From Sepiola atlantica (Eukaryota > Mollusca > Cephalopoda > Sepiida > Sepiolidae), in assembly GCA_963556195.1 (NCBI GenBank), contig CAUVYP010000586.1:496001-560000 (forward strand): a stretch of 64,000 nucleotides of DNA, written 5' to 3'. Of the stretch, positions 52,169 to 63,325 are shown in pieces; positions within the stretch are counted from its first letter, which is position 1; each line of letters opens with the position of its first letter. The position numbers were made by a program, and so were the translations under genes. The notes below the pieces were generated by a model. It saw only the letters and a list, made by a program, of their open reading frames with translations, did no database searches and was not told the origin of the DNA.

Positions 52169-54400
52169 TTAGTGCGATTTAAAGTTGATATCGCTTTTGT
52201 TTATAACTTCACCATTCTTTTGAATTGTGCAACGAAACTTTGCAGAGATAAGCGGAGTCACATGCTCTACTGAAGTACCAAGTTTCAGAAGTGCAGCTCT
52301 TTTACTGCCGGAGATATGTCGATACAAACTGAATACGCAAAACATCAACAAAATTTAGCGCGTTTTAAAGTGGATATCGCTTTTGTTTATAACTTCCACA
52401 TTTATTCGAATTGTGCAACGAAACTTTGCAGACCGTCGCGGAGACACACGTTCTACTGAAGTACCAAGTTTCAGAAGTGCAGCTCTTGTAATGCCGGAGA
52501 TATGTCGATACAAACTGAATACGCAAAACATCAACTAAATTTAGCGCGTTTTAAAGTTGATATCGCTTTTGTTTATAACTTCCACATTTATTCGAATTGT
52601 GCAACGAAACTTTGCACAGATTAGCGGAGTAACATTTTCTACTGAAGTACCAAGTTTCAGAAGTGCAGCTCTTGTACTGCCGGAGATATGTCGATACAAA
52701 CTGAATACGCAAAACATCAACAAAATTTAGCGCGTTTTAAAGTTGATATCGCTTTTGTTTATAACTTCCACATTTATTCGAATTGTGCAACGAAACTTTG
52801 CACAGATTAGCGGAGTCACATTTTCTACTGAAGTACCAAGTTTCAGAAGTGCAGCTCTTGTACTGCCGGAGATATGTCGATACAAACTGAATACGCAAAA
52901 CATCAACAAAATTTAGCGCGTTTTAAAGTTGATATCGCTTTTGTTTATAACTTCCACATTTATTCGAATTGTGCAACGAAACTTTGCAGACAGTCGCGGA
53001 TAGGCCTTTTCTACTGAAGTACCAAGTTTCAGAAGTGCAGCTCTTGTACTGCCGGAGATATGTCGATACAAACTGAATACGCAAAACATCAACAAAATTT
53101 AGCGCGTTTTAAAGTTGATATCGCTTTTGTTTATAACTTCCACATTTATTCGAATTGTGCAACGAAACTTTGCACAGATTAGCGGAGTCACATTTTCTAC
53201 TAAAGTACCAAGTTTCAGAAGTGCAGCTCTTGTACTGCCGGAGATATGTCGATACAAACTGAATACGCAAACTATCAACAAAATTTAGTGCGATTTAAAG
53301 TTGATATCGCTTTTGTTTATAACTTCCACATTTATTCGAATTGTGCAACGAAACTTTGCAGAGATAAGCGGAGTCACATGCTCTACTGAAGTACCAAGTT
53401 TCAGAAGTGCAGCTCTTGTACTGCCGGAGATATGTCGATACAAACTGAATACGCAAAACATCAACAAAATTTAGCGCGTTTTAAAGTGGATATCGCTTTT
53501 GTTTATAACTTCCACATTTATTCGAATTGTGCAACGAAACTTTGCAGACCGTCGCGGAGACACACGGGCTACTGAAGTACCAAGTTTCAGAAGTGCAGCT
53601 CTTGTACTGCCGGAGATATGTCGATACAAACTGAATACGCAAAACATCAACTAAATTTAGCGCGTTTTAAAGTTGATATCGCTTTTGTTTATAACTTCCA
53701 CATTTATTCGAATTGTGCAACGAAACTTTGCACAGATTAGCGGAGTCACATTTTCTACTGAAGTACCAAGTTTCAGAAGTGCAGCTCTTGTACTGCCGGA
53801 GATATGTCGATACAAACTGAATACGCAAAACATCAACAAAATTTAGCGCGTTTTAAAGTTGATATCGCTTTTGATTATAACTTCCACATTTATTCGAATT
53901 GTGCAACGAAACTTTGCAGACAGTCGCGGATAGGCCTTTTCTACTGAAGTACCAAGTTTCAGAAGTGCAGCTCTTGTACTGCCGGAGATATGTCGATACA
54001 AACTGAATACGCAAAACATCAACAAAATTTAGCGCGTTTTAAAGTTGATATCGCTTTTGTTTATAACTTCCACATTTATTCGAATTGTGCAACGAAACTT
54101 TGCACAGATTAGCGGAGTCACATTTTCTACTGAAGTACCAAGTTTCAGAAGTGCAGCTCTTGTACTGCCGGAGATATGTCGATACAAACTGAATACGCAA
54201 AACATCAACAAAATTTAGCGCGTTTTAAAGTTGATATCGCTTTTGTTTATAACTTCCACATTTATTCGAATTGTGCAACGAAACTTTGCACAGATTAGCG
54301 GAGTCACATTTTCTACTGAAGTACCAAGTTTCAGAAGTGCAGCTCTTGTACTGCCGGAGATATGTCGATACAAACTGAATACGCAAAACATCAACAAAAT

Positions 54401-54586
54401 TTAGCGCGTTTTAAAGTTGATATCGCTTTTGTTTATAAATTCCACATTTATTCGAATTGTGCAACGAAACTTTGCAGACAGTCGCGGATAGGCCTTTTCT
54501 ACTGAAGTACCAAGTTTCAGAAGTGCAGCTCTTGTACTGCCGGAGATATGTCGATACAAACTGAATACGCAAAACATCAACTAAAT
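54401..54586. repeat. Type 2 monomer with a type 3-like end
   Basis: The marker is type 2, but the copy ends caactaaat, the usual end of type 3. The same combination recurs at 55703. It suggests exchange between a type 2 and a type 3 copy in the conserved right half. Confidence 0.75.
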
Positions 54587-55702
54587 TTAGCGCGTTTTAA
54601 AGTTGATATCGCTTTTGTTTATAACTTCCACATTTATTCGAATTGTGCAACGAAACTTTGCACAGATTAGCGGAGTCACATTTTCTACTGAAGTACCAAG
54701 TTTCAGAAGTGCAGCTCTTGTACTGCCGGAGATATGTCGATACAAACTGAATACGCAAAACATCAACAAAATTTAGCGCGTTTTAAAGTGGATATCGCTT
54801 TTGTTTATAACTTCCACATTTATTCGAATTGTGCAACGAAACTTTGCAGACCGTCGCGGAGACACACGTTCTACTGAAGTACCAAGTTTCAGAAGTGCAG
54901 CTCTTGTACTGCCGGAGATATGTCGATACAAACTGAATACGCAAAACATCAACTAAATTTAGCGCGTTTTAAAGTTGATATCGCTTTTGTTTATAACTTC
55001 CACATTTATTCGAATTGTGCAACGAAACTTTGCACAGATTAGCGGAGTCACATTTTCTACTGAAGTACCAAGTTTCAGAAGTGCAGCTCTTGTACTGCCG
55101 GAGATATGTCGATACAAACTGAATACGCAAAACATCAACAAAATTTAGCGCGTTTTAAAGTTGATATCGCTTTTGTTTATAACTTCCACATTTATTCGAA
55201 TTGTGCAACGAAACTTTGCACAGATTAGCGGAGTCACATTTTCTACTGAAGTACCAAGTTTCAGAAGTGCAGCTCTTGTACTGCCGGAGATATGTCGATA
55301 CAAACTGAATACGCAAAACATCAACAAAATTTAGCGCGTTTTAAAGTTGATATCGCTTTTGTTTATAACTTCCACATTTATTCGAATTGTGCAACGAAAC
55401 TTTGCACAGATTAGCGGAGTCACATTTTCTACTGAAGTACCAAGTTTCAGAAGTGCAGCTCTTGTACTGCCGGAGATATGTCGATACAAACTGAATACGC
55501 AAAACATCAACAAAATTTAGCGCGTTTTAAAGTTGATATCGCTTTTGTTTATAACTTCCACATTTATTCGAATTGTGCAACGAAACTTTGCACAGATTAG
55601 CGGAGTCACATTTTCTACTGAAGTACCAAGTTTCAGAAGTGCAGCTCTTGTACTGCCGGAGATATGTCGATACAAACTGAATACGCAAAACATCAACAAA
55701 AT

Positions 55703-55885
55703 TTAGCGCGTTTTAAAGTTGATATCGCTTTTGTTTATAACTTCCACATTTATTCGAATTGTGCAACGAAATGCAGACAGTCGCGGATAGGCCTTTTCTA
55801 CTGAAGTACCAAGTTTCAGAAGTGCAGCTCTTGTACTGCCGGAGATATGTCGATACAAACTGAATACGCAAAACATCAACTAAAT
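55703..55885. repeat. Type 2 monomer with a 3-bp deletion
   Basis: cgaaactttgcag reads cgaaatgcag at about 55767-55776, so the copy is 183 bp. The deletion removes part of the spacer in the dyad around 'cgaaact'. The copy also ends caactaaat. Confidence 0.88.
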
Positions 55886-57373
55886 TTAGCGCGTTTTAAA
55901 GTTGATATCGCTTTTGTTTATAACTTCCACATTTATTCGAATTGTGCAACGAAACTTTGCACAGATTAGCGGAGTCACATTTTCTACTGAAGTACCAAGT
56001 TTCAGAAGTGCAGCTCTTGTACTGCCGGAGATATGTCGATACAAACTGAATACGCAAAACATCAACAAAATTTAGCGCGTTTTAAAGTGGATATCGCTTT
56101 TGTTTATAACTTCCACATTTATTCGAATTGTGCAACGAAACTTTGCAGACCGTCGCGGAGACACACGTTCTACTGAAGTACCAAGTTTCAGAAGTGCAGC
56201 TCTTGTACTGCCGGAGATATGTCGATACAAACTGAATACGCAAAACATCAACTAAATTTAGCGCGTTTTAAAGTTGATATCGCTTTTGTTTATAACTTCC
56301 ACATTTATTCGAATTGTGCAACGAAACTTTGCACAGATTAGCGGAGTCACATTTTCTACTGAAGTACCAAGTTTCAGAAGTGCAGCTCTTGTACTGCCGG
56401 AGATATGTCGATACAAACTGAATACGCAAAACATCAACAAAATTTAGCGCGTTTTAAAGTTGATATCGCTTTTGTTTATAACTTCCACATTTATTCGAAT
56501 TGTGCAACGAAACTTTGCACAGATTAGCGGAGTCACATTTTCTACTGAAGTACCAAGTTTCAGAAGTGCAGCTCTTGTACTGCCGGAGATATGTCGATAC
56601 AAACTGAATACGCAAACTATCAACAAAATTTAGTGCGATTTAAAGTTGATATCGCTTTTGTTTATAACTTCACCATTCTTTTGAATTGTGCAACGAAACT
56701 TTGCAGAGATAAGCGGAGTAACATGCTCTACTGAAGTACCAAGTCTCAGAAGTGCAGCTCTTTTACTGCCGGAGATATGTCGATACAAACGTAATACGCA
56801 AAACATCAACAAAATTTAGCGCGTTTTAAAGTGGATATCGCTTTTGTTTATAACTTCCACATTTATTCGAATTGTGCAACGAAACTTTGCAGACCGTCGC
56901 TGAGACACACGTTCTACTGAAGTACCAAGTTTCAGAAGTGCAGCTCTTGTAATGCCGGAGATATGTCGATACAAACTGAATACGCAAAACATCAACTAAA
57001 TTTAGCGCGTTTTAAAGTTGATATCGCTTTTGTTTATAACTTCCACATTTATTCGAATTGTGCAACGAAACTTTGCACAGATTAGCGGAGTCACATTTTC
57101 TACTGAAGTACCAAGTTTCAGAAGTGCAGCTCTTGTACTGCCGGAGATATGTCGATACAAACTGAATACGCAAACTATCAACAAAATTTAGCGCGTTTTA
57201 AAGTTGATATCGCTTTTGTTTATAACTTCCACATTTATTCGAATTGTGCAACGAAACTTTGCAGACAGTCGCGGATAGGCCTTTTCTACTGAAGTACCAA
57301 GTTTCAGAAGTGCAGCTCTTGTACTGCCGGAGATATGTCGATACAAACTGAATACGCAAACTATCAACAAAAT

Positions 57374-57559
57374 TTAGTGCGATTTAAAGTTGATATCGCT
57401 TTTGTTTATAACTTCCACATTTATTCGAATTGTGCAACGAAACTTTGCAGAGATAAGCGGAGTCACATGCTCTACTGAAGTACCAAGTTTCAGAAGTGCA
57501 GCTCTTTTACTGCCGGAGATATGTCGATACAAACTGAATACGCAAAACATCAACAAAAT
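57374..57559. repeat. Exemplar of mosaic type 4 (4')
   Basis: The left flank (aactatcaac, ttagtgcgattt) and the right flank (gagataagcggagtcacatg) are type 4, but the middle reads ttccacatttattcg, as in types 1 to 3. Copies: 17201, 53285, 57374, 58676, 61094 and 62024. A central patch bounded on both sides by type 4 markers is what a short gene-conversion event would leave. A double crossover is the alternative. Confidence 0.85.
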
Positions 57560-60500
57560 TTAGCGCGTTTTAAAGTGGATATCGCTTTTGTTTATAACTT
57601 CCACATTTATTCGAATTGTGCAACGAAACTTTGCAGACCGTCGCGGAGACACACGGGCTACTGAAGTACCAAGTTTCAGAAGTGCAGCTCTTGTACTGCC
57701 GGAGATATGTCGATACAAACTGAATACGCAAAACATCAACTAAATTTAGCGCGTTTTAAAGTTGATATCGCTTTTGTTTATAACTTCCACATTTATTCGA
57801 ATTGTGCAACGAAACTTTGCACAGATTAGCGGAGTCACATTTTCTACTGAAGTACCAAGTTTCAGAAGTGCAGCTCTTGTACTGCCGGAGATATGTCGAT
57901 ACAAACTGAATACGCAAAACATCAACAAAATTTAGCGCGTTTTAAAGTTGATATCGCTTTTGTTTATAACTTCCACATTTATTCGAATTGTGCAACGAAA
58001 CTTTGCAGACAGTCGCGGATAGGCCTTTTCTACTGAAGTACCAAGTTTCAGAAGTGCAGCTCTTGTACTGCCGGAGATATGTCGATACAAACTGAATACG
58101 CAAAACATCAACAAAATTTAGCGCGTTTTAAAGTTGATATCGCTTTTGTTTATAACTTCCACATTTATTCGAATTGTGCAACGAAACTTTGCACAGATTA
58201 GCGGAGTCACATTTTCTACTGAAGTATGAAGTTTCAGAAGTGCAGCTCTTGTACTGCCGGAGATATGTCGATACAAACTGAATACGCAAAACATCAACAA
58301 AATTTAGCGCGTTTTAAAGTTGATATCGCTTTTGTTTATAACTTCCACATTTATTCGAATTGTGCAACGAAACTTTGCAGACAGTCGCGGATAGGCCTTT
58401 TCTACTGAAGTACCAAGTTTCAGAAGTGCAGCTCTTGTACTGCCGGAGATATGTCGATACAAACTGAATACCCAAAACATCAACAAAATTTAGCGCGTTT
58501 TAAAGTTGATATCGCTTTTGTTTATAACTTCCACATTTATTCGAATTGTGCAACGAAACTTTGCACAGATTAGCGGAGTCACATTTTCTACTGAAGTACC
58601 AAGTTTCAGAAGTGCAGCTCTTGTACTGCCGGAGATATGTCGATACAAACTGAATACGCAAACTATCAACAAAATTTAGTGCGATTTAAAGTTGATATCG
58701 CTTTTGTTTATAACTTCCACATTTATTCGAATTGTGCAACGAAACTTTGCAGAGATAAGCGGAGTCACATGCTCTACTGAAGTACCAAGTTTCAGAAGTG
58801 CAGCTCTTTTACTGCCGGAGATATGTCGATACAAACTGAATACGCAAAACATCAACAAAATTTAGCGCGTTTTAAAGTGGATATCGCTTTTGTTTATAAC
58901 TTCCACATTTATTCGAATTGTGCAACGAAACTTTGCAGACCGTCGCGGAGACACACGGGCTACTGAAGTACCAAGTTTCAGAAGTGCAGCTCTTGTACTG
59001 CCGGAGATATGTCGATACAAACTGAATACGCAAAACATCAACTAAATTTAGCGCGTTTTAAAGTTGATATCGCTTTTGTTTATAACTTCCACATTTATTC
59101 GAATTGTGCAACGAAACTTTGCACAGATTAGCGGAGTCAAATTTTCTACTGAAGTACCAAGTTTCAGAAGTGCAGCTCTTGTACTGCCGGAGATATGTCG
59201 ATACAAACTGAATACGCAAAACATCAACAAAATTTAGCGCGTTTTAAAGTTGATATCGCTTTTGTTTATAACTTCCACATTTATTCGAATTGTGCAACGA
59301 AACTTTGCAGACAGTCGCGGATAGGCCTTTTCTACTGAAGTACCAAGTTTCAGAAGTGCAGCTCTTGTACTGCCGGAGATATGTCGATACAAACTGAATA
59401 CGCAAAACATCAACAAAATTTAGCGCGTTTTAAAGTTGATATCGCTTTTGTTTATAACTTCCACATTTATTCGAATTGTGCAACGAAACTTTGCACAGAT
59501 TAGCGGAGTCACATTTTCTACTGAAGTACCAAGTTTCAGAAGTGCAGCTCTTGTACTGCCGGAGATATGTCGATACAAACTGAATACGCAAACTATCAAC
59601 AAAATTTAGTGCGATTTAAAGTTGATATCGCTTTTGTTTATAACTTCACCATTCTTTTGAATTGTGCAACGAAACTTTGCAGAGATAAGCGGAGTCACAT
59701 GCTCTACTGAAGTACCAAGTTTCAGAAGTGCAGCTCTTGTAATGCCGGAGATATGTCGATACAAACTGAATACGCAAAACATCAACTAAATTAAGCGCGT
59801 TTTAAAGTTGATATCGCTTTTGTTTATAACTTCCACATTTATTCGAATTGTGCAACGAAACTTTGCACAGATTAGCGGAGTCACATTTTCTACTGAAGTA
59901 CCAAGTTTCAGAAGTGCAGCTCTTGTACTGCCGGAGATATGTCGATACAAACTGAATACGCAAAACATCAACAAAATTTAGCGCGTTTTAAAGTTGATAT
60001 CGCTTTTGTTTATAACTTCCACATTTATTCGAATTGTGCAACGAAACTTTGCACAGATTAGCGGAGTCACATTTTCTACTGAAGTACCAAGTTTCAGAAG
60101 TGCAGCTCTTGTACTGCCGGAGATATGTCGATACAAACTGAATACGCAAAACATCAACAAAATTTAGCGCGTTTTAAAGTTGATATCGCTTTTGTTTATA
60201 ACTTCCACATTTATTCGAATTGTGCAACGAAACTTTGCAGACAGTCGCGGATAGGCCTTTTCTACTGAAGTACCAAGTTTCAGAAGTGCAGCTCTTGTAC
60301 TGCCGGAGATATGTCGATACAAACTGAATACGCAAAACATCAACAAAATTTAGCGCGTTTTAAAGTTGATATCGCTTTTGTTTATAACTTCCACATTTAT
60401 TCGAATTGTGCAACGAAACTTTGCACAGATTAGCGAAGTCACATTTTCTACTGAAGTACCAAGTTTCAGAAGTGCAGCTCTTGTACTGCCGGAGATATGT

Positions 60501-60721
60501 CGATACAAACTGAATACGCAAAACATCAACAAAATTTAGCGCGTTTTAAAGTTGATATCGCTTTTGTTTATAACTTCCACATTTATTCGAATTGTGCAAC
60601 GAAACTTTGCACAGATTAGCGGAGTCACATTTTCTACTGAAGTACCAAGTTTCAGAAGTGCAGCTCTTGTACTGCCGGAGATATGTCGATACAAACTGAA
60701 TACGCAAAACATCAACAAAAT

Positions 60722-62581
60722 TTAGCGCGTTTTAAAGTTGATATCGCTTTTGTTTATAACTTCCACATTTATTCGAATTGTGCAACGAAACTTTGCAGAC
60801 AGTCGCGGATAGGCCTTTTATACTGAAGTACCAAGTTTCAGAAGTGCAGCTCTTGTACTGCCGGAGATATGTCGATACAAACTGAATACGCAAAACATCA
60901 ACAAAATTTAGCGCGTTTTAAAGTTGATATCGCTTTTGTTTATAACTTCCACATTTATTCGAATTGTGCAACGAAACTTTGCACAGATTAGCGGAGTCAC
61001 ATTTTCTACTGAAGTACCAAGTTTCAGAAGTGCAGCTCTTGTACTGCCGGAGATATGTCGATACAAACTGAATACGCAAACTATCAACAAAATTTAGTGC
61101 GATTTAAAGTTGATATCGCTTTTGTTTATAACTTCCACATTTATTCGAATTGTGCAACGAAACTTTGCAGAGATAAGCGGAGTCACATGCTCTACTGAAG
61201 TACCAAGTTTCAGAAGTGCAGCTCTTTTACTGCCGGAGAAATGTCGATACAAACTGAATACGCAAAACATCAACAAAATTTAGCGCGTTTTAAAGTGGAT
61301 ATCGCTTTTGTTTATAACTTCCACATTTATTCGAATTGTGCAACGAAACTTTGCAGACCGTCGCGGAGACACACGGGCTACTGAAGTACCAAGTTTCAGA
61401 AGTGCAGCTCTTGTACTGCCGGAGATATGTCGATACAAACTGAATACGCAAAACATCAACAAAATTTAGCGCGTTTTAAAGTTGATATCGCTTTTGTTTA
61501 TAACTTCCACATTTATTCGAATTGTGCAACGAAACTTTGCACAGATTAGCGGAGTCACATTTTCTACTGAAGTACCAAGTTTCAGAAGTGCAGCTCTTGT
61601 ACTGCCGGAGATATGTCGATACAAACTGAATACGCAAAACATCAACAAAATTTAGCGCGTTTTAAAGTTGATATCGCTTTTGTTTATAACTTCCACATTT
61701 ATTCGAATTGTGCAACGAAACTTTGCAGACAGTCGCGGATAGGCCTTTTATACTGAAGTACCAAGTTTCAGAAGTGCAGCTCTTGTACTGCCGGAGATAT
61801 GTCGATACAAACTGAATACGCAAAACATCAACAAAATTTAGCGCGTTTTAAAGTTGATATCGCTTTTGTTTATAACTTCCACATTTATTCGAATTGTGCA
61901 ACGAAACTTTGCACAGATTAGCGGAGTCACATTTTCTACTGAAGTACCAAGTTTCAGAAGTGCAGCTCTTGTACTGCCGGAGATATGTCGATACAAACTG
62001 AATACGCAAACTATCAACAAAATTTAGTGCGATTTAAAGTTGATATCGCTTTTGTTTATAACTTCCACATTTATTCGAATTGTGCAACGAAACTTTGCAG
62101 AGATAAGCGGAGTCACATGCTCTACTGAAGTACCAAGTTTCAGAAGTGCAGCTCTTTTACTGCCGGAGAAATGTCGATACAAACTGAATACGCAAAACAT
62201 CAACAAAATTTAGCGCGTTTTAAAGTGGATATCGCTTTTGTTTATAACTTCCACATTTATTCGAATTGTGCAACGAAACTTTGCAGACCGTCGCGGAGAC
62301 ACACGGGCTACTGAAGTACCAAGTTTCAGAAGTGCAGCTCTTGTACTGCCGGAGATATGTCGATACAAACTGAATACGCAAAACATCAACTAAATTTAGC
62401 GCGTTTTAAAGTTGATATCGCTTTTGTTTATAACTTCCACATTTATTCGAATTGTGCAACGAAACTTTGCACAGATTAGCGGAGTCACATTTTCTACTGA
62501 AGTACCAAGTTTCAGAAGTGCAGCTCTTGTACTGCCGGAGATATGTCGATACAAACTGAATACGCAAAACATCAACAAAAT
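60722..62581. repeat. 930-bp tandem duplication (5-mer, types 2 1* 4' 3 1)
   Basis: 60722-61651 and 61652-62581 share ttttatac in the type 2 copy and gagaaatgtcg in the mosaic type 4 copy. They differ at the end of the type 3 copy: caacaaaat in the first, caactaaat in the second. Confidence 0.88.
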
Positions 62582-62767
62582 TTAGCGCGTTTTAAAGTTG
62601 ATATCGCTTTTGTTTATAACTTCCACATTTATTCGAATTGTGCAACGAAACTTTGCACAGATTAGCGGAGTCACATTTTCTACTGAAGAACCAAGTTTCA
62701 GAAGTGCAGCTCTTGTACTGCCGGATATATGTCGATACAAACTGAATACGCAAAACATCAACAAAAT

Positions 62768-62952
62768 TTAGCGCGTTTTAAAGTTGATATCGCTTTTGTT
62801 TATAACTTCCACATTTATTCGAATTGTGCAACGAAACTTTGCAGACAGTCGCGGATAGCCTTTTCTACTGAAGTACCAAGTTTCAGAAGTGCAGCTCTTG
62901 TACTGCCGGAGATATGTCGATACAAACTGAATACGCAAAACATCAACAAAAT
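62768..62952. repeat. Type 2 monomer with a 1-bp deletion
   Basis: ggataggcc reads ggatagcc at about 62853-62860. The same change recurs in the last partial monomer at about 63970, so it was copied by the 6-mer duplication. Confidence 0.88.
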
Positions 62953-63138
62953 TTAGCGCGTTTTAAAGTTGATATCGCTTTTGTTTATAACTTCCACATT
63001 TATTCGAATTGTGCAACGAAACTTTGCACAGATTAGCGGAGTCACATTTTCTACTGAAGTACCAAGTTTCAGAAGTGCAGCTCTTGTACTGCCGGAGATA
63101 TGTCGATACAAACTGAATACGCAAACTATCAACAAAAT

Positions 63139-63325
63139 TACGTGCGATTTAAAGTTAGTATCGCTTTTGTTTATAACTTCACCATTCTTTAGAATTGTGC
63201 AACCAAACTTTGCAGAGATAAGCGGAGTCACATGCTCTACTGAAGTACCAAGTTGCAGAAGTGCAGCTCTTTTACTGCCGGAGATATGTCGATACCAAAC
63301 TGAATACGCAAAACATCAACAAAAT
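63139..63325. repeat. Degraded type 4 monomer, subtype b
   Basis: It carries several private changes: ttacgtgcg for tttagtgcg, aaccaaac for aacgaaac, agttgcag for agtttcag, and an inserted c giving gataccaaac. No other monomer in the window has as many. It is an isolated b-subtype copy, about 23 kb from the nearest other one. Confidence 0.85.
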
